Shown: piece after piece, positions 1 through 8,503 of the stretch
Numbering within the stretch: position 1 is the first letter of the stretch
Layout of the letters: the number at the start of each line of letters is the position of its first letter
Assembly (NCBI GenBank): GCA_963732695.1
Contig: CAVTAP010000008.1
Span: 124,001 to 188,000, forward strand
Length of the DNA: 64,000 nt
Direction: 5' to 3'
Source: CADEDH01 sp963732695
Lineage (GTDB): Bacteria > Actinomycetota > Acidimicrobiia > Acidimicrobiales > SZUA-35
Made by a program: the position numbers and the translations under genes
The notes under the pieces: generated by a model
What the model was told of the DNA's origin: nothing
What the model saw: the letters and a program-made list of their open reading frames with translations, nothing else
The model's database searches: none

Positions 1-879
1 GAGGCCGGCTTCTTCGGCGTGGCCCCCGGCACCTCCCGCAAGACCAACCGCAACGCCATCGAGACGCTCTCGGGCAACTGCGTGTTCACCAACGTGGCCC
101 ACACCCCCGAGAACACGGTGTGGTGGGAAGACATGACCGACGAGAAGCCGGCCCGCCTCACCGACTGGCGGGGCCAGCCGTGGACGCCCGAGTCGCCCAC
201 CCCGGCCGCCCACCCCAACGCCCGGTTCACCGCTCCGGCCAGCCAGTGCCCCTCGATCGCCCCCGAGTGGGAGGACCCCAAGGGCGTCCCGATCTCGGCC
301 ATCCTGTTCGGCGGGCGCCGGGCCACCAACGTCCCCCTGGTCACCCAGGCCCGGAGCTGGGAGCACGGCGTGTTCCTGGGCTCGATCATGAGCTCGGAGA
401 CCACGGCGGCCAAGGCCGGGGCCACCGGCGAGGTCCGGTTCGACCCGTTCGCCATGCTGCCGTTCTGCGGCTACAACATGGCCGACTACTTCGCCCACTG
501 GATGTCGATCGGGGCCAAGGCCGACCGGTCCAAGCTGCCCCAGCTGTTCTGGGTCAACTGGTTCCGCCGGGGCGAGGACCGCTCGTTCCTGTGGCCCGGG
601 TTCGGCGACAACGCCCGGGTGCTGAAGTGGGTGCTGGAGCGCCTCGACGGCACGGCCGACGCCGTCGACACGCCCATCGGCTTCGTGCCGGCGGCGGGCA
701 GCGTCGACGTGAGCGGCCTCGATGTGAGCGACGACACCATGGCCGCCCTGGCCGAGGTGGATCCGGCGGCCTGGAAGGGCGAGCTCGACCTGATCCGGGA
801 CCACTACGCCATCTTCGGCGACCGCCTCCCGGGCACGCTGACCTCCCAGCTGACCGACCTCGAGCGCCGCCTGAGCTGA
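1..879 (+). CDS. pckG: Phosphoenolpyruvate carboxykinase (GTP), C-terminal part
   Basis: The reading frame is open from the first base and ends in TGA, giving about 292 residues of an enzyme usually near 600, so roughly the N-terminal half lies outside the window. GTP-dependent PEP carboxykinase interconverts oxaloacetate and PEP in gluconeogenesis and anaplerosis in the cytoplasm. The fragment starts inside the GFFGVAPGTS signature (residues 3-12), which in this family follows the nucleotide-binding P-loop; that P-loop must lie just upstream. Other family blocks are NCVFTNVA, TAPASQCPSIAPEW and the FGGRR stretch near residue 105. No frameshift or missing block is visible. The stop is followed by hairpins. 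The family assignment is firm; nothing can be said of its promoter. Confidence 0.97.
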   Translation, partial: EAGFFGVAPGTSRKTNRNAIETLSGNCVFTNVAHTPENTVWWEDMTDEKPARLTDWRGQPWTPESPTPAAHPNARFTAPASQCPSIAPEWEDPKGVPISAILFGGRRATNVPLVTQARSWEHGVFLGSIMSSETTAAKAGATGEVRFDPFAMLPFCGYNMADYFAHWMSIGAKADRSKLPQLFWVNWFRRGEDRSFLWPGFGDNARVLKWVLERLDGTADAVDTPIGFVPAAGSVDVSGLDVSDDTMAALAEVDPAAWKGELDLIRDHYAIFGDRLPGTLTSQLTDLERRLS

Positions 880-882
880 TGT

Positions 883-921
883 GCGCCCTTCGGGCGCCTC
901 GGGTTCGCCTCCGGCGAACAC
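883..921 (+). terminator. Hairpin terminator region after pckG
   Basis: GCGCCC-TTC-GGGCGC (883-897) begins four bases after the pckG stop. A second inverted repeat (GTTCGC/GCGAAC) follows. There is no U-tract, as is common for actinobacterial terminators. Confidence 0.55.
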
Positions 922-994
922 CGGGCTCGGGAGCCTGAGCGGCCCTGATTTCGTCCCTCTGACCAGGGGCGTTGCAGATCGATACATGCTGCCC

Positions 995-1035
995 GCAGCC
1001 TGCGTCCTGGGTTGAACTGCCCGGGCGCAGGCTGC
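995..1035 (+). repeat. Long-arm inverted repeat before the glycosyltransferase
   Basis: GCAGCCTGCG (995-1004) is repeated in exact inverse as CGCAGGCTGC (1026-1035), with a 21-base loop. It ends 10 bases before the putative -10 box of the next gene, so it could be an operator or the last pckG terminator. I cannot choose between these. Confidence 0.5.
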
Positions 1036-1045
1036 GACGCGTGGC

Positions 1046-1051
1046 TAGCGT
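1046..1051 (+). promoter_or_regulatory. Leaderless -10 box TAGCGT
   Basis: TAGCGT lies 8 bases before GTG 1060. This supports GTG 1060 rather than an upstream ATG at 1012, which falls inside the inverted repeat. Confidence 0.5.
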
Positions 1052-1059
1052 GGTCCATC

Positions 1060-2205
1060 GTGGTCGCCCACACAGACGATCCCCGGGTACTGGTGTTCAG
1101 CCACCGGCACCGCCCCGACGGCTACGGCCGTCAGCCCGGCTACGTCGGGTTCGCCGAATCCGAGGACGTGCTGGCCGCTGTGAGCGGGGCCGACTGGGCC
1201 CACCTCAACGTCAGCCCCGAGGCCCGCATGCTGCGGGTGCGGCGGGCCGCCGGCCGCCAGTACCGACGGCTGACCGGGCCGTCCCGGGATCTGCCGGGGT
1301 TCATGGCCCACGGCCGGGCGGGGTTCGGCTACCAAAGCGACGGTCCGCTGCGGGAACGCTACGACGTGGCCGTGTTCGTGGCCATCACCGTGTGGGACCT
1401 GCCCCTGCTGGAACGGGTGCTCGACGCCCGTCGCCGGGCCGACCGGGTGGTCGTGTGGTTCCCCGAGGTGTGGCCGCTGGAGCTGGCCGACCCCCGGCTG
1501 ACGCTGGAGCCGTTCGCCCTGGCCGACGACATCTTCGTCGGGGTGGCCGACGCCGCCCCGATCCTGTCGGAGATGCTCGGGCGGCCAGTCCGGTACCTGC
1601 CGATGGCGGTCGACGCCATGCGGTTCGCCGCCCTCGAGCCGGCCCAGCCCCGCCCCATCGACGTGCTCGGCATCGGCCGGCGCCTGCCGGCCCTCCACGA
1701 CGCCCTGCTGGACTGGGCGGCCAAGACCGGCCGGCACTACGTCTACGACACGATCTCGGGCGGGGCGGTGGACGACGTGGCCGCCCACCGGGACAACCTG
1801 GCCGCCACCTACCACCGCTCCAAGCTCGCCATCACCCACCACGCCAAGTTCGACCGGCCCGACGAGATCGGCGACCAGCGGGAGAACCCCGGGCGGTTGT
1901 GGGAGGGCCTGGCCTCCGGCGTGGTGATGGCCGGCATGCCACCCCGGCCCGAGCTGCAGCGGCGGTTCCCCGGGGCCGAGGTGGTGACCGAGCTCCCCCA
2001 TGACCCGCACGAAGCCGTGGCCGCCATCGACGAGCTGGTGCAGCAGCCCCACGACGACCTGCGTCGCCACCACGTGGGCCTGGCCCTCACAGCCAACGAC
2101 TGGGGCCACCGGTGGCGCACCGTCTTCGAGACGGCCGGCTTGCCGGTGCCATCGGGCCTCAGCACCCGTCTCGATCACCTCGCCTCCCTGGCCGCGGGGC
2201 TGTAG
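1060..2205 (+). CDS. Glycosyltransferase family 1-like protein
   Basis: Cytoplasmic protein of about 381 residues with the character of GT-B glycosyltransferases. The C-terminal third has a LWEGLASGVVMAGMPP block resembling the sugar-nucleotide-binding region of the Glyco_trans_1_2/CgeB-like group. It is followed by a region typical of the terminal helix (HDPHEAVAAIDELV). The N-terminal half has repeated hydrophobic strands with charged loops (VLVFSHRHR, YDVAVFVAITVWD, VVVWFPEVWPLE). Donor and acceptor cannot be read from the sequence. The GTG at 1060 is preferred because of a -10-like box 8 bases upstream. An ATG at 1012 would add residues that overlap a palindrome. The gene stands alone between pckG and the EcsC gene. 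The fold-level call is fairly sure; the substrate is unknown. Confidence 0.7.
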   Translation: MVAHTDDPRVLVFSHRHRPDGYGRQPGYVGFAESEDVLAAVSGADWAHLNVSPEARMLRVRRAAGRQYRRLTGPSRDLPGFMAHGRAGFGYQSDGPLRERYDVAVFVAITVWDLPLLERVLDARRRADRVVVWFPEVWPLELADPRLTLEPFALADDIFVGVADAAPILSEMLGRPVRYLPMAVDAMRFAALEPAQPRPIDVLGIGRRLPALHDALLDWAAKTGRHYVYDTISGGAVDDVAAHRDNLAATYHRSKLAITHHAKFDRPDEIGDQRENPGRLWEGLASGVVMAGMPPRPELQRRFPGAEVVTELPHDPHEAVAAIDELVQQPHDDLRRHHVGLALTANDWGHRWRTVFETAGLPVPSGLSTRLDHLASLAAGL

Positions 2206-2270
2206 GGCACCTCCCCGGGCTCCCGTCGGCCGAGGCGCCGCTCGGGGGTCGGGCCTGCCAGACTGGTGCC

Positions 2271-3101
2271 GTGCCCAACCCCAAGGAGTACATCCTGCGC
2301 AAGGCCACGGAGAAGGTGGCCCAGAAACTACCGGCCCCCGTCGTCGACGCCTTGGGCAAGGCCATGCTCAAGGGGATCGACAAGGCCGTCACCACCCGGT
2401 GGGAGCGGGCCCTCGACAAGGCGGCCAAGGCCGAGGGCGCCACGGTGGATGCCCGGGCCAAGTGGGTCACCCGCTCGTTCATCCGGGAGCTGACGTCGCT
2501 CGGGGCCGCCACCGGCGCCACCGCCGCCGCCCCCGGGTTGGGCACGGCCAGCGCCGCCTCGGTGATGGTGGCCGACATGGGGTGGTTCGCCCTGCGCACC
2601 ACCGATCTGATCATGACGATCGGGGCCGTCCACGGCCAAACCGACGCCTCGCCCGAGGAGCGCCGGGCCTGGGTGCTGGCCGTCCTCGCCTTCGGCGAGC
2701 ACGCGGCGAAGGAGTTCGCCGCCCTGGCCGCCGAGCTCGGGGGCGTCGCCGGCGCTCCGGCCATGGCGGGCAGCGAGCGGCTGGGCGCCCTGGTGGCCGG
2801 GGCCGCAGGGGGCGACGTGGCCACCATCGACGCCATGCGCAAGCTCAATGCCTCGCTCGCCGTGCGCGTCACCGAGCGCTGGGGCACCCGGGCCGGGGCT
2901 GAGAGCGTGGGCAAGCTGCTGCCGTTCGGGATAGGGGCCGTGGTCGGCGGGTCGGCCAACTGGGCGCTCACCCGGGCCGTCGGCCTGCAGGCCCGCCGGT
3001 TCTTCAGCCAGTACCACCTGCTGGTGGTGCCGCCCCCGCCGTCGATCCCCCCGCCGCCGGCGGCCGACGCCCCCGCCCTGCCGCCGCCGACCGGCCCCTG
3101 A
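2271..3101 (+). CDS. EcsC family protein
   Basis: About 276 residues from GTG 2271. An upstream ATG in the same frame at 2112 overlaps the previous gene and is not favoured. The glycine/alanine-rich middle (GLGTASAASVMVADMGWFALR) and the late block KLLPFGIGAVVGGSANWALTR followed by ARRFF match the EcsC family, whose founding member sits beside a Bacillus ABC transporter; its biochemical role is not established. No ABC gene lies here. Two hydrophobic segments (around residues 75-110 and 215-235) suggest membrane association. The tail is a proline-rich run. The gene is convergent with the next one across a cluster of hairpins. Confidence 0.8.
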   Translation: MPNPKEYILRKATEKVAQKLPAPVVDALGKAMLKGIDKAVTTRWERALDKAAKAEGATVDARAKWVTRSFIRELTSLGAATGATAAAPGLGTASAASVMVADMGWFALRTTDLIMTIGAVHGQTDASPEERRAWVLAVLAFGEHAAKEFAALAAELGGVAGAPAMAGSERLGALVAGAAGGDVATIDAMRKLNASLAVRVTERWGTRAGAESVGKLLPFGIGAVVGGSANWALTRAVGLQARRFFSQYHLLVVPPPPSIPPPPAADAPALPPPTGP

Positions 3102-3144
3102 CCCCGGGCCGGGGCCGGGGCACCTACGGAACCCCCGCTCAACT

Positions 3145-3204
3145 CGCGTCACGGTTCGAACCGGTGACGCGATAGGTGCGCTCAGCGCACAGTTCGCGAC
3201 GCGA
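3145..3204. terminator. Triple hairpin between convergent genes
   Basis: There are three successive inverted repeats: CGCGTCAC...GTGACGCG (3145-3171), GTGCGC-TCA-GCGCAC (3176-3190) and TTCGC-GAC-GCGAA just after. They lie between the ends of two convergent genes, which fits a bidirectional terminator. Confidence 0.6.
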
Positions 3205-3233
3205 ATTCGAGGCATGTCGCGGTTGGGGCGGGC

Positions 3234-4577
3234 TCAGCTGGCGGGGCCGGACGACCAGCGGAGGGTGACGAGGTCCCGGTCGAGGCCGAGGATCCAGGTG
3301 CGGCCGTCGCGCTGGCGGCGGATCTGCAGGTCACGGCCGGTCTGGAAGGCGATCCAGGCCCCGTCGGGGGCCCAGGCCACGAGGGCGCCAGGCGACAGCG
3401 AGCTGTCGTAGCGTTCGACGGCCCCGGTGGCCAGGTCGACCACGGTGAGCCAGGTGAGATCCCCGAACCGCACGGCGGCGGCCAGGCGGGCCCCGTCGGG
3501 CGACACCGCCACCGGCCCGGCCCACGAGCCGATCTGGGGCTCGGCCGGGGCGGGAGTGGTCGACGCCGTGGTGGTGACGACTCCCGGTGCGCCCGAGCCG
3601 GGGATGCCGCTGGGGGCCACGCCCGGGGCCACCATGACCACCGGGGCCGGCACCGGGAACCGGTCGGGCTGGTCGGGTGGGCCGACGACGAGGCCACAGC
3701 GGCCGGGCTCGGAACAGGTGCGGCGCACCAGCCAGCGGCCGTCGAAGCCCGCCACCTCACCGGGGCCGACCGGCACCGGATCCGGCGACGGGCCCGATCC
3801 GCTGGTGGGGAGCAGCCAGGTGGCGGCCCCCTGGGTCACCAGGAGCTGGCCGTTCCACACCCCCAGGATCCGGATACCGCCCCCGGCCGGGAGACTCCAC
3901 CGCAGATCGTTGTTCTCCCTGGTGCCGAGGTGGTTGAGTGGCACCACCGCCGCCTCCACCCGACCATCCGACCGCTCGGTCACCAACACCTCGCCCTCCG
4001 GCCCCAGGCGACGGAGGTCGATCCCGTCGCCCAGCGGGTCGCCCGATGGGCCGACAGCGCTCAGGATCGACCCACCGGCGAGGGCCTGGGCGAACCACAT
4101 CGGCTCGGCCCCACCCAGACCCAGCCCGTGGCCCCCGGCCGTCCCATCGGGGATGAGCCCCACCCGGACCTCGACGGGCCGGCTCTCGGCCCGGTCCACC
4201 ACCACCAGCGAGCCCAGGCTGTCGAACGCCGTCAGAAGCCCCGGGAGCTCGGGCGGCAGGTCGGCCGGGAAGTCGGAGAAGGGGCTCAGCTCGGCCGCCG
4301 CCCCCGGCCCGGGGGCGACCACGGTGGTGGGGGCCACCGTGGTGGGGGCCGGGCTGCCGCCGCCGACCCGGCTCAGCCCGGCCAGCGCACCGGCGATGGC
4401 CAACGCCGCCACACCGACGGCGGCGCCGGTGAGCCACCGGGGACCCCGGCGGCCGAGCGGCTCGCTGGCGGCGGCCGGACCGGGCTCGTACCCGCCGGCG
4501 TCGGTCAACAGCTCGATGCGGTCGGGCTCGGAGCCCGGGCCGGCATCGTGATCGTCGCCCCCCGACGTGATCGCCAT
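3234..4577 (-). CDS. Membrane-anchored beta-propeller-like protein
   Basis: About 447 residues. A short acidic cytoplasmic N-terminus is followed by one transmembrane helix (AAVGVAALAIAGALAGL, near residue 55), a Thr/Pro/Ala linker, and a large outside domain. The domain ends with WD40/TolB-like strands such as VAVSPDGARLAAAV and VAWAPDGAWIAFQ. Such proteins are usually bitopic with an extracytoplasmic propeller; no enzyme motif is visible. The start at ATG 4577 has TACTGT 6 bases upstream; an in-frame ATG 6 codons earlier would overlap that box. The gene is convergent with the EcsC gene. Function unknown. The topology is read from the sequence, the propeller is inferred. Confidence 0.7.
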   Translation of the reverse strand: MAITSGGDDHDAGPGSEPDRIELLTDAGGYEPGPAAASEPLGRRGPRWLTGAAVGVAALAIAGALAGLSRVGGGSPAPTTVAPTTVVAPGPGAAAELSPFSDFPADLPPELPGLLTAFDSLGSLVVVDRAESRPVEVRVGLIPDGTAGGHGLGLGGAEPMWFAQALAGGSILSAVGPSGDPLGDGIDLRRLGPEGEVLVTERSDGRVEAAVVPLNHLGTRENNDLRWSLPAGGGIRILGVWNGQLLVTQGAATWLLPTSGSGPSPDPVPVGPGEVAGFDGRWLVRRTCSEPGRCGLVVGPPDQPDRFPVPAPVVMVAPGVAPSGIPGSGAPGVVTTTASTTPAPAEPQIGSWAGPVAVSPDGARLAAAVRFGDLTWLTVVDLATGAVERYDSSLSPGALVAWAPDGAWIAFQTGRDLQIRRQRDGRTWILGLDRDLVTLRWSSGPAS

Positions 4578-4583
4578 GGGACG

Positions 4584-4589
4584 ACAGTA
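4584..4589 (-). promoter_or_regulatory. Leaderless -10 box TACTGT
   Basis: TACTGT on the minus strand ends 6 bases before ATG 4577. The sequence upstream is unusually AT-rich for this genome, with repeated TTTGA/TTGAA elements. Confidence 0.5.
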
Positions 4590-4641
4590 CTTCAAACCTT
4601 CAACTCAAACCGTGCCCAGCACCCTCACGCCGCCTGCAGCC

Positions 4642-5022
4642 TCACACCGAGCCCAGCACCATCCCCCGCAGGCCCATGCCCATGAGGAACAGGCAGCCGC
4701 CGCCGTAGAGGAGGTACTGCCACTGCATGATCTGCTGGCGGTAGCTGTAGAGGATGCCGACAGTGGCCAGCGAGACGAAGCCGTAGACCACGTGGAGCTG
4801 CTGGACCTCCAGGCCGTCGGCCTGCAGCACCAGCACCCCCAGCAGCACCTGGATGGCCACCGCCACCTGGGCCACGATCACCAGGTACCAGAGCTCCCGG
4901 CGGCGCAGCTGCTCCTTCCAGTGGGCGGCGGTGCTCCACACGCCGGCGGCAGCGTTGGTGAGGGTCATGATCCAGGCGAAGACATTGTGCAGGCCGAGAA
5001 AGGCCAGGCCGAGGAAGCTCAC
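4642..5022 (-). CDS. Small four-helix integral membrane protein
   Basis: About 126 residues with four hydrophobic segments: LGLAFLGLHNVFAWIM, LVIVAQVAVAIQVLLGVLVL, VVYGFVSLATVGILYSY and LLYGGGCLFLMGMGLRGM. A charged cytoplasmic-like loop (HWKEQLRRRELW) separates the first two. A longer open frame runs upstream, but that part has Arg/Gly-rich composition typical of an antisense shadow of the neighbouring gene. GTG 5022 is chosen because TAGCCT lies 7 bases before it. I do not recognise the family; the spacing of helices recalls small haem-synthase-like or DUF membrane proteins, without a diagnostic residue. Confidence 0.6.
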   Translation of the reverse strand: MSFLGLAFLGLHNVFAWIMTLTNAAAGVWSTAAHWKEQLRRRELWYLVIVAQVAVAIQVLLGVLVLQADGLEVQQLHVVYGFVSLATVGILYSYRQQIMQWQYLLYGGGCLFLMGMGLRGMVLGSV

Positions 5023-5029
5023 CGGGGGG

Positions 5030-5035
5030 AGGCTA
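5030..5035 (-). promoter_or_regulatory. Leaderless -10 box TAGCCT
   Basis: TAGCCT on the minus strand lies 7 bases before GTG 5022. It is followed by a C-run rather than any Shine-Dalgarno sequence. Confidence 0.4.
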
Positions 5036-5072
5036 GCTGTGCGACCGGGCCGTTGAGGGCTGGACCCTCGGC

Positions 5073-6053
5073 TCAGCACGTCCCGGCCAGCGTGCAGGCG
5101 ACCCGCTCCTGGCCGATCCGCACCGACCACACCATCGCCTCGATATCGGCCGTCGACAGGTCGGCTGGCGCCTGGATGACGACCTGCGCCCACTGGTTCA
5201 CGACACGATCGACCATGACCACGTTCACCACGAGGGGTCCGGAGCCGTTGCAGCCGGTGAACACCGCAGACTGCCCCTCGTAGGGGGACTGGATCTCCCG
5301 ACCTCCCGCCGCCGTGCAGGTGGCGCTGACGGTCGACGGGTCGGAGTAGACGAGCAGATCCGACGGGTACTCCAGGAAGGGGTCGTCGTCGACGAGGGAC
5401 ACGGCGACACCGGGCCCGAAGGTGTCGAAGTAGCGGTCGAGGCTCGGGGCCACGGCGAGATAGGGACTTCCCGATTTCGGTTCCGGCTCGGTGCGCCGCT
5501 CGCTCCAGGCGGTGGGGACCAGGATGGCGATCGAGTTGCTCTGGTCGGCGACCCACTCGAAGCGGCTCAGATCGATCGCCGCCCCCGATTGCGACCCGGC
5601 ATCCGGCCTGGCCTCCGGCGGCACCACGGGGCTGCCCGGGCCCGGTACCGGGGGCTGATCGGCGGCCGCCGTCGATCGGTCGTCCGCCGTCACCTCGAGA
5701 CGGCTGTCGCCGCCGTCGCCACCGACGAACCGGGAGACCAGCAGCACACCGACGACGAGCACGGCCGCCGTCACCATCACCCGGATCACCGGGTGTGCCG
5801 ACCCCCCGCCCGGAGGCAGCGGGGGGGCCGGCGATCCGTCGGGCGCGCCCTCCCCGGACACCTGCGCCAGTCCGGCCTCCCACGCCGAGTCGCTGATCGA
5901 CGGCCCGTCCAGCGCCGATCGCAGCGCCCGGCGCAGCCGATCCTCGGCCCGCGCCGCACCGGGAACGTCGGCCAGAGCGTCGACATCCACCACCCACCCG
6001 TCGTCGGTGTCGAACAGGCCAGGAGCGCCACGGCGCCCACCAAACTCAGGCAT
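5073..6053 (-). CDS. Bitopic membrane protein coupled to an ECF sigma factor (putative anti-sigma)
   Basis: About 326 residues. The N-terminal ~100 residues are acidic and cytoplasmic (AEDRLRRALRSALDG), then one helix (VIRVMVTAAVLVVGVLLVSRFV, about 105-125), a Pro/Ala/Asp linker and an extracytoplasmic domain with four cysteines (TCTAAGG, TGCNG, ACTLAGTC). The start at ATG 6053 lies inside the sigma-factor gene: the frames overlap by 8 bases, and GAAGGAG sits 5-6 bases upstream within the sigma gene, so the two are translationally coupled. That arrangement and topology are classic for an anti-sigma partner, but there is no HxxxCxxC zinc motif. The anti-sigma role is inference from context. 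Confidence 0.65.
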   Translation of the reverse strand: MPEFGGRRGAPGLFDTDDGWVVDVDALADVPGAARAEDRLRRALRSALDGPSISDSAWEAGLAQVSGEGAPDGSPAPPLPPGGGSAHPVIRVMVTAAVLVVGVLLVSRFVGGDGGDSRLEVTADDRSTAAADQPPVPGPGSPVVPPEARPDAGSQSGAAIDLSRFEWVADQSNSIAILVPTAWSERRTEPEPKSGSPYLAVAPSLDRYFDTFGPGVAVSLVDDDPFLEYPSDLLVYSDPSTVSATCTAAGGREIQSPYEGQSAVFTGCNGSGPLVVNVVMVDRVVNQWAQVVIQAPADLSTADIEAMVWSVRIGQERVACTLAGTC

Positions 6054-6669
6054 CGGATACTCCTTCATCAGCGGAAACATCAGCAGATTCATCGTCGGAG
6101 AGCAGCAGGAACATGGCGCTGCGGGCCCGGGACAGCCTCGACTTGACCGTGCCTTCGGGGATGGCCTGCAACTCGGCGATCTCCTTCACCGACAGATCCA
6201 GGCACTCCTTGAGGATCAACGCCAGCCGGAACTCCAGGGGGAGCCGGGCCAACGCCCACCGGACGGCCTCGGCGTCGGTGATCCGCAGCTCCTCCGACCC
6301 GGCGATGCTCCGCTCGGGCAGCTGGCGAACCGGCACCGGCCATCGCCGGCGGAGGTGGCCGAGGCAGGCGTTGTAGGTGACGGTGCGGAGCCAGGTCGAG
6401 AACTTGGCCTCGCCCCGGAACGTCTCGATCCGCTCCCACACCGCCAGCTGGGCGGCCTGGAGCGCATCCTCGGCCTCGTGGGGATCCAGGACGAGGCGGG
6501 CGCAGATGCCGCAGATCAGGCGCCGGTGGCGGTTCATCAGCTCGGCATAGGCCGCTCGGTCCCGACCACGAACCAACGCCACCAACTCCGGATCGGACAG
6601 TTGCCCCAGCGCATGGCGGGCGGTGGCCGGGCCCGCCGACCCGTGCCGTCTACCGCGAAACCCGGCCAT
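6046..6669 (-). CDS. ECF-type RNA polymerase sigma factor
   Basis: About 207 residues from ATG 6669. Region 2 runs through LSDPELVALVRGRDRAAY and the LVLDPHEAEDALQAAQLAVW block, then FSTWLRTVTYNACLGHLRRR. Region 4 is LPLEFRLALILKECLDLSVKEIAEL followed by the recognition helix IPEGTVKSRLSRARS. It directs RNA polymerase to a small regulon, probably controlled by the membrane protein encoded downstream with an 8-base overlap. The start is uncertain: GGGGAGGG precedes ATG 6669, but in-frame starts exist at 6738 (ATG) and 6843 (GTG), which would add a low-complexity extension. It is transcribed divergently from the next small gene. Confidence 0.88.
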   Translation of the reverse strand: MAGFRGRRHGSAGPATARHALGQLSDPELVALVRGRDRAAYAELMNRHRRLICGICARLVLDPHEAEDALQAAQLAVWERIETFRGEAKFSTWLRTVTYNACLGHLRRRWPVPVRQLPERSIAGSEELRITDAEAVRWALARLPLEFRLALILKECLDLSVKEIAELQAIPEGTVKSRLSRARSAMFLLLSDDESADVSADEGVSDA

Positions 6670-6854
6670 GGCCCTCCCCACCGGCCGGGTCGGCCGCAGC
6701 CGACCGTCACCGTCGCCGTTGTAGAGGTCGACCTCCATGCCCTCATTCGACGCGAACCAGCGATCCGAGGTTCCCGGCCGGCGGAGAAAATCCGGCGCCG
6801 AGCTGCCCGCCCGCGGTTGGGTCGGCCCTGGCGTCTGTGCCACAGTGGTGGGCC

Positions 6855-7163
6855 ATGCGCCACCGCCGGTACTACATCCAGTCGCTGTGGACCTCCGGCC
6901 TGCCGGTCCCGGCCCGGGGCGGCGATCTGCTGGTAGCCACGCGCGACGAGACGCCGGACGTGGACTGGGAGCTGATCTACCGCTCCGCCCACAACTGGCG
7001 GCTCCGCCAGGAGCCGTACGACCTGGAGATGGAGGGGCCCGAGGGCCGCTTCGGGGGCCCCGCCATCCTGGTCCGTTCCGACGGCCGGTCGCACGTGTTC
7101 CGCGGCGTCGGCACCCTCGACGGCTTCGACCCGGCCGACCTCAGCGCCGATCTCACCGACTGA
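6855..7163 (+). CDS. Hypothetical protein, 102 residues
   Basis: A small soluble protein beginning MRHRRYYIQSLWTSG, rich in Trp, Tyr and Arg, with an acidic C-terminus (FDPADLSADLTD). It has no signal peptide or membrane helix. Codon use has the strong third-position G/C of its neighbours, so it looks real. ATG 6855 has CACAGT 8 bases upstream. Divergent from the sigma factor and convergent with the racemase gene. No family recognised. Confidence 0.55.
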   Translation: MRHRRYYIQSLWTSGLPVPARGGDLLVATRDETPDVDWELIYRSAHNWRLRQEPYDLEMEGPEGRFGGPAILVRSDGRSHVFRGVGTLDGFDPADLSADLTD

Positions 7164-7183
7164 GGTGCTCCGGGCGCAGCCCC

Positions 7184-8329
7184 CTAGATGACAGCTCCGG
7201 TCTGGTGAAGCTTGGCGATGTCGTCTTCGGCGAGGCCGGCCTCGCTCAGCACCTCGTCGGTGTGCTGGCCGGGGTGGGGCGCGGGGCGGGTCATCTCCGG
7301 CCGGGTGCGGCTGAAGCGGGGGGCCGGCGCCGCCTGCATCAGGCCGAACGCCTCCACGAACGTGCCCCGTTCCACGTTGTGGGGGTGCCTGGTGGCCTCG
7401 TCCATGGTCAGCACCGGAGCGAAGCACACGTCGCTGTGCTCCATGATGGCGCTCCACTCGTCCCGCGTCTTCGTGGCGAACAGGGCCGCCACCCGCTCCT
7501 TCATACCCGGCCACTGGTCCCGGTCCATCTGCGGGGGCAGGTCGGGCTGCTCGCCCAGGCCCGACAGGCGCAGCAGTTCGGCGTAGAACTGGGGCTCGAT
7601 CGACCCGAGCGAGATGTAGTTGCCGTCGGCGCACTCGTACACGTCGTAGAAGTGGGCGCCGGTGTCGAGCAGGTTGGTGCCCCGCTCGTCCTGCCAGAAG
7701 CCCGAGGCCTTCATGGCCCAGAACATGTTCATCAACGACGCCGCCCCGTCCACCATGGCGGCGTCGACCACCTGGCCCACGCCCGAGCGCTGGGCTTCGA
7801 ACATGGCGCACACCACGCCGAAGGCGAGGTACATGCCACCGCCCCCGAAGTCGCCCACCAGGTTCAACGGGGGCAGCGGGGCCTCACCCCGGCGCCCGAT
7901 CGGCTCCAGGGCACCGGCCAGGGCGATGTAGTTGATGTCGTGCCCGGCGGCCAGGGCGTAGGGGCCTTCCTGGCCCCAGCCGGTCATGCGGCCGTAGACG
8001 ATCTTCGGGTTGCGGGCCATGCAGTCCGTCGGGCCGAGGCCCATGCGCTCGGTCACCCCGGGGCGGAAGCCCTCGATGATGGCGTCGGCCCGCTCCACCA
8101 GCTTGAGCACCACCTCCACGCCGTCGGGGTTCTTGAGGTCGACCCCGATCGAGCGCCGGTTGCGGGTGAGGGTGTCGAGCGGCGGGCTGGCCGGATCGCC
8201 GCCGGTGACGGCGCCCGAGCGGTCGATGCGGATCACGTCGGCCCCCATGTCGGCCAGCATCATGGCGCAGAACGGCCCGGGGCCGATCCCGGCCAACTCG
8301 ATGACGGTGGTACCGGTCAGTGGTCCCAT
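7184..8329 (-). CDS. mcr: Alpha-methylacyl-CoA racemase, CaiB/BaiF family
   Basis: About 381 residues, the usual length for this class III CoA-transferase-fold enzyme. Family blocks are VIELAGIGPGPFCAMMLADMGAD at the N-terminus, LDTLTRNRRSIGVDLK, and the catalytic pair: the His in AGHDINYIAL and the Asp in NLVGDFGGGGM, which act as the two-base system in mycobacterial Mcr. The enzyme inverts the 2-methyl centre of branched acyl-CoAs so they can enter beta-oxidation. ATG 8329 is preceded by GAGGAGC at good spacing; an in-frame upstream start is not needed. The His/Asp pair argues for racemase over CoA-transferase; substrate range is inferred. Confidence 0.88.
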   Translation of the reverse strand: MGPLTGTTVIELAGIGPGPFCAMMLADMGADVIRIDRSGAVTGGDPASPPLDTLTRNRRSIGVDLKNPDGVEVVLKLVERADAIIEGFRPGVTERMGLGPTDCMARNPKIVYGRMTGWGQEGPYALAAGHDINYIALAGALEPIGRRGEAPLPPLNLVGDFGGGGMYLAFGVVCAMFEAQRSGVGQVVDAAMVDGAASLMNMFWAMKASGFWQDERGTNLLDTGAHFYDVYECADGNYISLGSIEPQFYAELLRLSGLGEQPDLPPQMDRDQWPGMKERVAALFATKTRDEWSAIMEHSDVCFAPVLTMDEATRHPHNVERGTFVEAFGLMQAAPAPRFSRTRPEMTRPAPHPGQHTDEVLSEAGLAEDDIAKLHQTGAVI

Positions 8330-8489
8330 GGGTGCTGCTCCTCGTGGGTGGTCGCGTACGTGGTCGCGTGGGTGGGCCGCCACCGGGACGGCCGATCAGG
8401 CGTGGTCCACCCACCGTAGTGACCGGGGGTGACGGTGACGAGCCATCAACTTTCAGAGACCGTGCCTGCGAATCCGGGGCGCCGTTGGG

Positions 8490-8495
8490 TACGGT
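8490..8495 (+). promoter_or_regulatory. Leaderless -10 box TACGGT
   Basis: TACGGT ends 8 bases before ATG 8504. An ATG at 8498 would be too close to the box for a leaderless start. Confidence 0.4.
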
Positions 8496-8503
8496 CGATG
8501 ACC

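Noticed and set aside
3145..3171. GGTTCGAACC looks like a tRNA T-arm
   Set aside because: No acceptor, D or anticodon stems fit around it; it is part of a terminator palindrome.
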